From: Sitta carolinensis
Lineage: Eukaryota > Chordata > Aves > Passeriformes > Sittidae
Reading direction: 5' to 3'
Length of the DNA: 64,000 bases
NCBI GenBank assembly: GCA_032173965.1
Contig: JAVUNC010000004.1
Span: forward strand, 26,575,001 to 26,639,000
The position numbers and the translations under genes were made by a program. Shown here piece after piece: positions 40,599 through 51,521 of the stretch; position 1 is the stretch's first letter, and each line of letters begins with the position of its first letter. A model generated the notes under the pieces. The model searched no databases. It saw only the letters and a list, made by a program, of their open reading frames with translations, and had not been told where the DNA came from.

Positions 40599-41181
40599 TG
40601 TGGCAGTGTGTTTTTAAGTTCTTGGGATTATTATATTGTTATATGGTTCATTCCATGTACCCCCTATGTTCTTTCCCTATTTGGTTACTGTTGTCTGTCA
40701 ATCTTAAGTTATGTAACTCCCAGACCCTGTCTGTCACTCTGAGACCTCGCCTTCAGTCTGGAAAGTTCTAATAGGATCACCGAGTGATTGGATAGAATTC
40801 CTGTTTCCCTCCCCTACTGTATCCTGGTTTGTTCCCCTACATGTCACTAAGTTAGAGAGCCATCCCACCTATCCCTAATTGGTCCCAGGTTTGACCCCAC
40901 CCTGAGTTCCTCCCCTCTTTATCAGCTGCTGTATTCAGGTGCTTGGGGGGCTTTGCCTGAGCTGCCACCTTGACTGAGGCTGTTCCTACAGTGGGACAAA
41001 TACAGTCAGTGGTTTAAGCTCAAGCGGAGTCTCCCTCTCTCTGTTCCTGCCATCGTCACTCGCTGGCCACAGCCAAGCCAAGACCCACGGGATCAGCAAA
41101 GTTCATTCCGCTACTGAGCCGAGCCCGCGCTGCCGTGGTGCCAGGGCTGGCCGAGGCAGAGATCACGCTGACACCACCACA
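40599..41181 (+). mobile_element. Solo LTR with perfect 6-bp target duplication (family 2)
   Basis: This 583-base element begins TGTGGCAG and ends CACCACA, flanked on both sides by ccagtg. A 6-bp duplication with TG...CA ends is what avian ERVK-type (beta-retrovirus-like) integrases leave. The 3' third is markedly GC-rich with several CpGs. Orientation is a guess: a TATA-like ctttatcagctg near 40916 and an aaata-containing stretch downstream favour plus, which is antisense to EYS. No internal viral genes remain. The right end lies 142 bases from the donor of EYS exon E. Confidence 0.85.
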
Positions 41182-41187
41182 CCAGTG
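41182..41187. repeat. Target-site duplication, right copy (ccagtg)
   Basis: Identical to the left copy at 40593-40598; the pair fixes the LTR boundaries to the base. Confidence 0.85.
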
Positions 41188-41323
41188 TCTGGGAAGCATG
41201 ATTATAAAGCCCTTGATATGTGCATATATGGATCAAAAGGACATTTAGAACTCAGAAAAATATTACTTTAGATTTTAGAATGAAAATTTAACAATCATCT
41301 TATTTTAAAAAATTGCTACTTAC

Positions 41324-41445
41324 CAGATGTAGATCAACACATGTAGAATTGTGTTCACAAGCGTTGACTATGCAGTCATCAATGTCTTGGTCACATTTCA
41401 ATCCTGCATATCCTGGGTTGCATAAACAATAGAAGCCATTGACAA
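41324..41445 (-). CDS. EYS: EYS internal exon E (EGF-like, 122 bp, phase 1-0)
   Basis: This exon lies between a ctctgttgcag acceptor and a consensus CTG|gtaagt donor. It enters in phase 1 (completing an Ile codon after CYD) and leaves in phase 0. It finishes the domain begun in exon D (VNGFYCLCNPGYAGLKC), then starts the next with IDDC, CIVNAC and CEHNSTC and stops after VDLHL. The stretches GFYCLCNPGY and CEHNSTC are highly characteristic of EYS. NST is an N-glycosylation sequon. CIVNAC lacks the serine of the CxSxPC O-glucose motif found in the four neighbouring complete motifs. The exon lies close to a solo LTR in the downstream intron. Confidence 0.95.
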
Positions 41446-43798
41446 CTGCAACAGAGATAGTACTTTAGTACTAAGAGCCATAACAACTGAATGTAGTAAA
41501 TTTACTAAGTTCCAGTTATGAATACTATCTGGAAAAAATTAAGACCAGCTTTACTTAACTGATGTGGACATGTCAACAAAATTGAAATAAATTAAATGTG
41601 GTTTCAAAATGTCTTTTAAATATGAAAGCAGATTCGTGTACTGCATTTTACTTAAACAATGGAAATATTTTGGTTCAACAGTTATAAATCAATGAGTTAA
41701 AAGTTGTTGTAATAAGTAATGAGTAATTTTCCATCAAAAAATATGTAAGATTCTATCTTTAAAATACATAAAGATACAGGAGCTAAACAATGTCTGGTTT
41801 TCTGATTGGTTTTAGTGTTGTTATTATTGTAAGGAATGCCGCATATTATACCACTATATTAAGGGAAAGCTTACTTGAGTTGAATTTTTCTGTGATGTAT
41901 TTCTTAACATGATAATCCTAAGAATCCTTATTCTTTTAAGGCTTTTTAATCATTACTGATTCAAATGGAGAGGAATCTTTATAGAGTGCACCATCCATAT
42001 ATGGAGTTCATGACAGCCGTAATCGCACTTCTTGCGGGCCTGCATTTATTTTAACCTCAAAGGGGTCCCTGGATTCTTCATTATCGCTGAGTTTTACCAT
42101 AGAATCTATTCAACCATTGTGTCTGTAGACACAGCTGCTGCTGAATTCATTAAATGCTCTAAGTCCTTCAGCACAGGAGCACTATTCACATGCTTAAAGC
42201 TTCCCAGCTTCCTTAGGATTCCAGCTTTCTGCAGCCAGGCAATATAGGGTAGAAGAACTCAAATGTCCACATGATAAAAACTCAAGCCAGAGGCACTACA
42301 AAGACAAGATGTTCCCCCAAAAATTGGCACTTTGTAAGCATGAAGAACTTTAATACAGTTCATCTGAACACCAGTTAAAAAAATGTCTAAACCAATGCAG
42401 ACCATGTAGAAAACATCTGTAAATGTAGTAGGAAATAGACTTTGCTAGATAGAAGATGAAGTCACGTGCCTTATTCCCAGATAAGGAAAGACAGACTTTT
42501 TAAGATATTTTATTGAAACTGATTTTGATTTTTATTTTAACTAGGTGAGTTTTAGACTGATATATTTAGTCATTTGGGCTTGGTTCTTTAACATCTAATC
42601 TGAAACCAGTAAGCTGATGAGGTCTTCTGCAAATGTTTCTAAAAAAAATTGCGTTTCATGGAAGTTCTTAAATCATCATTCTTTTTTTGGAAAAGGATGT
42701 GAGGAAACGGGAGTGATATGTAGAAGACAAATATGGTTACTTGGTGCTTCAAGTGTGGACCCTGTGAGGTAAAGTTTAGTCAATCAGGCTTCCTTTGTAT
42801 TAGACCTTCAGGGAAGTGTTCACAGGGAGAGGGCTTTTTAACAATAACTTCAAGGATAGTTGTACAAATGACAAAACAGAAATCCCTTAGCAGTACTAGG
42901 AGGTGCTGTGAGGCAATGGACAAAAGTTACAGATCAGGGGATTCAGATGGGATTGAAAGAGTGTGAGCATTGCTAGAGAAGTTAACAGTGGAATACACTG
43001 TCCCAAAGAGTTTTTGGAATTTCTGTCCTTCTTTGAAGGCTTTCAAAACTCAGGTAGAAAAATCCCTGACTCACCTGTTCTAGCACTGCTAATAGTCTAG
43101 CTTCATGCTGGGTTGACTACATGACCTTCAGATGTTTTTCAGCTTTCCAGTCAGCATTTTCAGACCATCTGAAAATTACTGCTTCTACTTTTTTTTTTTT
43201 TTTCCTTAACAAGTCTAGAAAGTGTCTGCTAGATGGTAAGAAACCTATAAAACTTTCAAGTAAGTACTCCATACTAAACTTGGCCTGCCAATGCAGACAG
43301 AATATAGTAGGGTAATCAAATTGTTTCTCAACCTTTAAGTACATCTTGCAATGAAAGAGTAAGTTACATAGTTACATGCAGAAGGTAAACAGGTACACCC
43401 TTTTAAATTAGTTTGAAATTAAACAGAATATTTTTACTTATTAGAATTATGAAATATAATGCCTAACTGCTCCATGAGCTGTTTTTCAACACCTGAATAT
43501 TCTCTCATGAAATGCACAATGTAAGATGTTTTTGCTTAATTTAGGTATCAAAGAGACAGCATATATCTCATTAAAATTTTTCATTAGCTACAATTCTGAC
43601 CCCCTGAACACAAAAAAACCCAGTGATGGGAGTTGAGGCATTTTGGCAAAAATAATCCTTCTGGTACAGGCTGTGAAGCTTCAGACAAGCTAAGTTTCAG
43701 TAAATTATCCACTGTTCTCCCCAGAGCAGCTCAGCAGCTACAGATGCTTCAAGAGAAAGACTACTCTACATTAAAGTAAGTAACCAGACTGAACTCAC
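41446..43798 (-). other. EYS: EYS intron between exons D and E
   Basis: This 2,353-base intron contains a diverged CR1-like tail at about 42760-43130 on the plus strand and a short T-tract near 43189-43203. I recognise nothing else. Confidence 0.85.
42760..43130 (+). mobile_element. Diverged CR1-like tail
   Basis: The closing stretch catgctgggttgactacatgaccttcag and an upstream block with acactgtcccaaagag recall the 3' part of an old CR1 subfamily in sense orientation. The match is weak and boundaries are uncertain. Confidence 0.5.
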
Positions 43799-43996
43799 TG
43801 TCATAGCAGTATCCGTGGATGCAAGGGTTAGAGCTGCACTCATTGACATTGATCTCACAGCGTGGACCTGCAAAGCCCTTCACACACTGGCAGTGGAATC
43901 CAAGGGGGAAAACATCCAAATTCATTTCTTCTATGCACACAGCTCCATTCTCACAGGGATTTCTGGCCTCACAAGGCCTAAACTCACAGTTCAAAC
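43799..43996 (-). CDS. EYS: EYS internal exon D (two EGF-like domains, one with an extended loop)
   Basis: This 198-base exon (66 codons, phase 1-1) lies between a strong ttctttttcag acceptor and an ACA|gtgagt donor. It closes the previous EGF with LNC, then encodes a whole EGF that is unusual in two ways. It lacks the DxDEC calcium linker (it reads [10 protein letters not shown]), and its loop between the third and fourth cysteines is longer than in its neighbours ([16 protein letters not shown], 14 intervening residues against 8). A second domain then starts (INVNEC, CSSNPC, CIHGYC) and is cut by the intron just after CYD. As I recall it, the pair PCENG with DVFPLGFHC and the [15 protein letters not shown] linker match human EYS closely. 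This is one of the most diagnostic exons in the window. Confidence 0.95.
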
Positions 43997-44179
43997 CTGA
44001 AAAAGAAAACGGCTAAGCTGTCAGTGTTTTAAACTAATGAATATATCCCTGCAGCTGCTGCCTATTAGGAGCTTTATTTTCTTTATAACCCTGGTTAAAA
44101 TCGAGTAGGAGGGTCTCAAAAGTATATATATATATATGTATATTACCATGCAGAAATATCTATTTGCTTGGTATAATTT

Positions 44180-44217
44180 AAAAAAAAAAAAAAAAAAAAA
44201 AGTAAAAAAAAAAAAAA
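44180..44217. repeat. Poly(A) tracts
   Basis: Two A-runs of 22 and 14 bases separated by GT, in the intron upstream of exon D on the plus-strand side. Confidence 0.85.
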
Positions 44218-45069
44218 TTATATTTTGTTTATATTTATGTTTTGTTTATATCACTTTATATGATACATTTTAAAAATCTTAAAAACTATCTCACAGGTTT
44301 TGATTAATAGGTACATCTTCCATGTTTTGTCTTTACCCTTGTGTTTTAAATGGCTCAAAAATGCAATTTTTAACAATGTATTTAAAAATGATTAATGAAT
44401 TTTGATAGAAGCCTTCTGCTATTTCATCTTGATAACCAGTTGTCACAACTGCCATATGAATTGTTCATACATTAACCCATAATACTGAACATAAATGTAT
44501 ATAAAATTGTATAATTGTTCTGCTTACCATCCATGACTGAATAAAAAATATTTTACGGAAAATATGTACTCATTTGATAATGAGTGAATGCCTCCATTAT
44601 TTCTAAAAATTCTATAGAATAGAAATTCTCACACAGCCCCATTGTACTCTTTCCTCACTAATACTCTTTTATAGCTGATTATGTACATTTATCTGGGCTA
44701 TCCAAGGAACTGTGTGGCTGGGGATCTTGGTGTGGATGGTGTGGATCTTGGACCACAGATGCCTTCATCTAAATCTTTAATTTACAATAATTAGACAAAA
44801 AGAGATTTAAAGGCCCTATTAAATGAGCCTTAATTTGTTAGAACATAAATCAAACTGTTTTATGTTTTCCAGTACTGATAATGGAAATAAGGGTAGCAGA
44901 GACAACTGAGATCAAATGCGTTTGGGTTTGTAAATCTGCCTGCCTTTTTCACTCAGTGTTGCTGGAGGCAAGTCTGTTCTTTCAGGCCTACTTTCAGACA
45001 GTGCTTGGTGACTCTCGGGGCTACAACAAACTGTACACAAGCCCCTCTGATCCTTCTCAAGCTTTTCCA

Positions 45070-45790
45070 TGACTACTGAAGTTGTGTCTATGCTGTTCTT
45101 TCTGGTGGAGCTCCCCAGGGTTTGCTGTACTCCAGGATTTCTGTGTACTTCACCAGTGCCCTTGCCCCAGCTATAGGTGCCCGGCCACTTCTTTCTGCAG
45201 CAGTTTCTCCCTCAACCTCTCTGTCCCTTAGACAGGTTGTAACTTCAGCCCAGTGATGGGCAATGGGACACTACCAGACTACACCTGGGTAGTCATGTGG
45301 AAGATATAATCCTCACATTGTGGGTTGATCTTGGTAGCTTGACCGATGCCACTTTCTCACTCCCTCTCAACAGTTAGGTGAAAAAAATAAGAGAGAAAAC
45401 CTTGTAGACCATGACAAAGACAGGGGCATCGTTTACAAATTACTGTCATGGACAAAATAGAAACAACTTGAGGAAAACTGATTGAATTAACTGACAAAAA
45501 TTAACTGACAATTAAAAATAGTATAGGATGGTAAAAAAACAAACACAAAGCTAAAGTCACCTTTCTCCACCCCTCTTTTTTTCCCAGACTCAACCTCACT
45601 CCTTCACTTCAGACTCCTGTCCCTCCTCCTCACCTATGAATACCACGGAGGGATGGGGAGTGGGAACTGTGGTTAGTCCATGACAGTTCTTCTCTGACCC
45701 TCACACTTTTGCCCTTTTTTTTGCACTTTTGTCAGTGCAGAACCCCCACAGGCCACAGCTCCTGACAGGAGCCTTCGTCATAATGTAACA
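45070..45790 (+). mobile_element. Interspersed-repeat-like segment of unknown family
   Basis: A GC-richer run with phrases such as gggaaaactgattgaattaac-like and ctccacccctctttttttccc recalls a common avian interspersed repeat, probably retrovirus-derived. I cannot name the family or define its ends. No coding frame of note is present. Confidence 0.45.
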
Positions 45791-47173
45791 AACACTGTCT
45801 AAAATGTCAGCAGGATTGCAGGTGAGCTGACTCCTTACTGTAAGACAGTCATCTAAGGGCTAAATTCTAAATGCTTTTAATAACAAGAACAACAAGTAGG
45901 AACAGAACTGAGGTTAAAAAAAAAATCCAACAATCCTTGGGCCCCAGTAATGATGCTGAGAAAAGAGGAAAAACATTGTTCCCTGTCCTTATGCTTATAA
46001 TTTATCTGATGTAGGATGATCCTGCTAAAGACAGCCCATCACTCTCAGATCTGGAATTCATGAAATTGTACAGCAAAAGAAGCCATATGGCTCATTGAGA
46101 TTTTGCCCTGAAGTTTCCATATTTATATTATAACAGCTTGACGTGAGTGAAAACCCTGCTGATTCCTAAAGTGGAATAACACAAATAAGCTTAACACATG
46201 GCTCCCAATCCTAAATGGAACTGTCAGATGATCCAGTAATGCAGTACTTAATTTTTTTTACCTGGAGAGGCCGCTTTACTTTTGCATCTACCTTCTGTGC
46301 TCTTCTTTTCCTCTTTGCGCTCATTCAGGAGCCTATTTATCTGTTTTGCAGCCACTCCTGCTTGAGTTCCTGCACACTGGAAAGAACTGTGCTTTGAGGA
46401 AACAGTATTTTAAGATAAATCAGTGGGATCATGACAAATCCTTTTCCCTTCAGTGCAATCTCTAAGGGGAGCTTGCAAAACAGATTTCTGAGCTAATGAA
46501 AACCAGCTCACTGAAGTTTGGAATCATTATTGTGCTCCTTGAATTTTTCATTTCTCTTAAGATTATGAACTCTATCATCTCACTGCCTTTATTGCCAGAG
46601 TTGTTTTTTACCTCTACATCCCAAACTTCCTCTCTTATTCACAAATATAGAACACAGATAAATATCTCCCCTAGTTTTCTTACCCTGCAATTGCTTAAAA
46701 AAATTGTCAACATGATCTATTATTTGTGTCTTTCCATGTTTTCTTTCCAGCATAAGTCAGTGTGTAATATCCCCAGAAGAACTAATGTTCCTAAGTATTT
46801 TTTCCAGTTTCCTAAAGATGACTTCATTAACTTTTCTTGATCAAACTATCTGTAGAAGACATCCACCACAATATTTCTTTAAATGGTTGCCGTTCCACTC
46901 TGCCTGATCTACTTGAGTGATGCATCAATGAAGCCTGTGACATTAATCAGACATTAACCTCCAGGATGCTTATGTTCCTATCAGCAGGAAAAGCTCTATC
47001 TGGTCCCCCACAGGTTTTGTTCCTGCTGCTGTAGTCCCCTAGTCCCCTTTGACATGCTGTTGGCATGACTCTGTTGTCACTGCCATTGGTGCCGTCATGG
47101 ACATGCAGCAAAAGTACGCAGGCTCTGGTAGTCAGCCAAACCCTGGGAATCTCTCCCACATTGAGATCTCTAA

Positions 47174-47178
47174 CATGA
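47174..47178. repeat. Target-site duplication, left copy (catga)
   Basis: The five bases directly before the LTR are identical to those at 48621-48625. Confidence 0.7.
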
Positions 47179-48620
47179 TGTTGTGGTTTCAATTCAAAAC
47201 CGGGCAGAAACACTAATTTCTGTTTTGGTTTGATTTTGTAAATTTTAAAGTTTTTAATCAAGAGTAAAGCGGGTTTAAGCTTAAAAGTAATAAAACTTTA
47301 ACTAACACCAGAAGAAAGAAAAAACAACAAGAATAAGGATGAAACTTTCTAAACACGCTTCCTCCCTCCTCACACTTTCTTTTCTCTCAACTAACAATGT
47401 AAAGAAAACAACACTCAGAAATCTCAGTCAGTTTTCCACCTCTAAAACAGTCTTTCCTCAGTTCACTTAGGGAAGGAAGCACCTCTCATTCACTATGCTC
47501 AATTGCTCTACAAGAAAACAGTTCTCTTGTAGATCCATTCTTCATGAACAGCAACCGCCCGGATCTTTTGTGTTCATGAAACTCCTCCCATGTTCACAAT
47601 TGTTTCTGGGCCACATCGATGTATGGGGTCTTATTTTAAAGATAACATGTTCAAAACAAAGGTTCTCTTTGTCTTTGGGACAACCTTCACCTCCAAGGAA
47701 CAGAGAGTCACTTCTTCGAGGGCAAAAGAGTCTTTATCACTTTATCTCTCTGTTTAACTTCTCATGAAATCAACAGTCTCCTCAACATTTCACTCCTTTG
47801 CTCAGGTGTACAATTTGAACTCTTTTATCTCCCCCATACTTCTTTATGGTTTAAAGGAAAAAAATCTCAATATATGATAGCAAATTACCATAGATCACAA
47901 GAGATTTTACAGCTTAAAAGCAACTTCTTACACTCTTTCTACCTGGACTTTCACTCTTTCTTGACTGACTTTGATACTTCATGTGGTCTTTACACATCTG
48001 CATTCTAATTTTCTCTCACTGGAGAGAGGATGGAGGGTTTTTCCAGGTCCCATCTGTGCACTGATGCACTGAAAGAGTTAACAAGAGACAGTGTCCATGC
48101 TGGCCTGCTGTGCTGGAGCTGTGCCAGGCCAGGCCAGGCAGTCCATGGTGTCACATTTCAAAGCTGTGCTGAGGGGAAATCTCAGAGGGTCCACAGGGGG
48201 TCCAGACCCAAAAGGCAGCCGCTTGCTGGTTGTTTGCAGCTAGAAGGGAAAGTTGGACAGATCCCAAATTCCTTTCCCACCCCTCAGTCTCATCAGGTGC
48301 TCCATCCTGCCTCATCGTGCTCCCCCCTCTCTGCCCAGGCTCCCAGAGGCAGGTTCAGCTGGGGCCAGCAGCAGAGCAGACTCTGTGCTGGCAGATGTTC
48401 CCAAATCAGCTGAGCCTGCCTGGCCCGCGGGGCCTCCCCCTGCCCCACTCAGCCCAGGGCAGAGAGGGCAGAGGTGTGTGCTCTGAGAGCCGGGGGGAAA
48501 GAGACCTGCCCGGGCTGCTTTCAGAGGGAATAACAACTAGAAATGCTTTCCCATTGGTCCAATAAAATGCCAGTCTTAAAACCAGCCAGCTCACTTCGCT
48601 GGGCTGGTCAAACCAGGACG
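47179..48620 (-). mobile_element. Solo LTR, 1.44 kb, GC-rich, with 5-bp target duplication (family 3)
   Basis: On the minus strand this element begins CGTCCTGGTTTGACC, one change from the TGTCCTGGTTT start common to avian LTRs, and ends GAAACCACAACA. Both sides are flanked by catga. A 5-bp duplication fits an ERVL-type integrase. The segment 48030-48620 is the most GC-rich in the window and forms the 5' part of the element; it has an attggaccaat motif (two overlapping CCAAT-type boxes) at about 48556-48566. The many overlapping frames at 48030-48594 on both strands are shadows of this GC-rich sequence. No retroviral protein region remains. Confidence 0.7.
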
Positions 48621-48625
48621 CATGA
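48621..48625. repeat. Target-site duplication, right copy (catga)
   Basis: Matches 47174-47178 exactly; a five-base match could arise by chance but coincides with both expected termini. Confidence 0.7.
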
Positions 48626-51499
48626 AAATAAACCTCCTCAGAGACCAGGTCTGGTCACCAGGTACCACTCTCTCTCAGAGAAGTGTCTTACCTGTTGTCA
48701 ACCATTGCTTTATTTTAGTGGTAGTAATGAGAGTGTATGTGTCAGACCCAGAGCTTGCTTGCCCTTCCAGATTAAATGTCTCATCTAAGTAATTGGATGA
48801 CTTCACAGCTGTGGAGTCTCTTTCCCACATGCCTGAGTGTATCCGCTACCTACCCAGATCTTCTTCTCCCATCCTGCTGCTGTGGATATCAGGCTTTCTC
48901 CCTTCATTTAGCCTAAGAAAAACTTCATCTTTCATTTTGTTATCACTGATCCTGTATAGCCTATTCTTATTCACCAGGTCCTTCCCCTGGCAGCATGGAA
49001 ACTAAATCAGCATGCATGGCAAGGAGCTCATGCACTTTCCTCCCATGGTGTTCTGCAAACAGGAGCATGAATCTTGCTCAAGGTAGCTCCCCAGAAGAGT
49101 ATGAATTACAGTGAAATTTGTGCAGATTTGAAATTACACCAAAACTATTTCCTGATAAGAAATAGATTTTTCCCCTTTTTAAGGAATTAGGGAAAACAAA
49201 TTCCTTCTTTCATTCTAACTATAGTAAAGTGAAATAGCATAAAGAAAAAAAAAAATAAATTAAGCTGACTTTTATAAAGAATGGTAAATTAAAATATTCC
49301 CATAAAGTAGTTTACCAAATGAGGGTAAACCACACAGAACAATGTTTGTTGCTATTAATAATATAATATTTTTAGTGCTTTATTTCAAACAATATTCAGC
49401 AGTCTTTAGTTATATAGTCGATGTCTTTTTCCTCCCATCCAGCTTTCATGCACATGAAATGGCAAAGGTTTCATTCCTCTTCTAACTGGAAGATTGTTAA
49501 AACAAAAAGATAATAAAATAAGACAACTCTGTCCATCCCATTCAGACCTTTTCCCTGAATCAATTAAATATAACTATCAGTGTTGATAATTAATAAGTAA
49601 AAAAACTATTCCCTTACTCAGAGAATCACAATTGTTGATGCTATTTTAATACATTTCTGTTAAGTAATTAATTATTAATTTTAATCAATACAAGAAGTAA
49701 GAATACAAGAAAATAAAATTGGATGAGTTAATGTAGAATTTTTGTTTTTAAATGCATATTCACACAAACATTAAGGTTGGATGGGTGTAGGTTGGATAGT
49801 AGTAGGCAGTGGTGGTTGCACACTTGCAAATCAGGTTCACTTGCTGCTGTTGCTCTCATATCAGCATTTTTTTACAAAGCTATAAAAAATGTCTGATTCA
49901 GGATAAATCAAACAGCAAACAGGTTATATGTTGATTCTTTAAAATAAAAATAGCTTAATCAGCAAACAGTTCTTATGCTTTCAGAATTTTTTCTCTCTTC
50001 TAAATATTTCTTAAAGAATTTCTATACAGATATTTTTGTTCAAATGTTTTACTGTAGCTGATTGATTTCAATACATCTGTTTTGTGTTAAACATGAAACT
50101 TCTCACTTTACCTGAAAAGTTTCTGAAACAGCAGGTCTGTGGTTGTTGACAGAAAGGAATGTTGGGCCAGGAAAACTGTTTATAAACTGTCTTCTCTCTC
50201 TGCATATCAGAATTTTTAAATTCAGAGTAAAAAGATAATGTTCACTAAAGAGTTAAATGACAAAAAAGCAAATGTCCAACAGATGAATTGCAAAAGTATC
50301 CATCACATAAATTCATTAATTATTTAAAAAGTTTAGCTCATCTTTACAACTGTGCTTATTTCCTTTAGACAGATTTAACCTTTTTGATTGTTCAATTCTT
50401 GGCTACATTATATTTGTATTTTGTAAATTGTAATGATTGATTGTCTTTAATGGGTAGCTAAAAAGCCTCTCTATTAGAGCAAATCTAAATAAACCTCAAA
50501 AGTATATGCATAAATTATTAAACAGTCAGCTGAAGACAATTTCCTTTACAATTGCACAATATATTGCATTAAGTACTATATGTCTTTATATACATACAAG
50601 CATATATTAATAGCATATAGTATGCTTCTCTAGAATACTATATATCAAACAATGAATAATTTATTTGGAAAATACTCTTTTTTATTGTTTAGGAGTGAGA
50701 AACATTGCATATTTAGAAATTTCATTCTGCTGATATTAATGAGTTTCCTTTTCTATGGCATTTGCTTATAATACTTCTAGGGTAGAATTTCTAAATACCA
50801 TAAATGAACACTGAAAATAGATTTTATTTTGCTGAAAAAGACTGTCCTTTTTAGGCTATTAATAAAAGTCAAAAGCCTAATTTATAAAAATTACATAGAA
50901 AATAAATTGCCTGATATAAATTTCTATTTCTTTATGTTAAGCTATTGATATTTATTTGCTCAGCATAAATGTGTACATGAAACGTTTTGATGTGTAGTAC
51001 TGAAGTCTCCTATAATCAGAAGTGACATCTCTTCAACATTGTTATTCTTCAGGAAAATAATCTAATAAATAAAATATTTGCTACTAACATTTTAAGGAAA
51101 TTAAATAAAACAAAGTTTTCAAATTCAGCATTTTGCTGTAAAAGTATGGCCTGCAAAATGCATCTCATTTCAGACTGATGGTACAATTATGGCAATATAG
51201 TGATTATAAAATATCTACCAGAAAAACACGTGTGTCATTTGGACAGCAATTTCCTAAATATTTATAACAAGTAGTCTGGTAATGGTGTTGTGTGCATTCA
51301 TGAGGACAAGAAACTTTCAAGAACTAGCAAGCAGGTAGCAGCACCAACACTGTGATTTTGTGATCATAACATCACTGCAACAACATTGTTTCAGTCTTTT
51401 TTAACTTATCTTTTAACAACAGAGCCAAAAGACACTTCTAACATTGAAAGGAATCACTACTCTTTTCCAACATAAATTAGGTAAACTGAATTCTTTACA

Positions 51500-51521
51500 A
51501 TAAAAATAAAAATAAAAATAT
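51500..51521. repeat. AAATA microsatellite
   Basis: A few aaaat units in tandem running into a short TA stretch. Confidence 0.75.

Larger units (their letters stand above)
14884..41323 (-). other. EYS: EYS 26.4-kb intron between exons E and F
   Basis: This intron holds most of the window's mobile elements: five plus-strand CR1 tails, two minus-strand CR1 pieces, a tRNA-derived SINE, three LTRs, and several long homopolymer and microsatellite tracts, each listed separately. The stretches 17620-23740, 33620-35190 and 37630-40590 contain only AT-rich DNA plus short simple repeats and one short hairpin. I found no extra EYS exon, and the exon E to exon F junction (VDLHL then RYQCDC) leaves no gap relative to the expected protein. 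Confidence 0.85.

Noticed and set aside
43761..43994. 77-residue open frame taken as a complete small protein
   Set aside because: Its Met is an internal codon lying in frame by chance near the exon start, and its C-terminal residues come from intron; only 43799-43996 is exon.
48030..48594. Overlapping 60-127 residue open frames on both strands in GC-rich DNA
   Set aside because: High GC lowers stop-codon frequency; the segment fits inside a solo LTR delimited by a 5-bp duplication and no frame has a recognisable domain.
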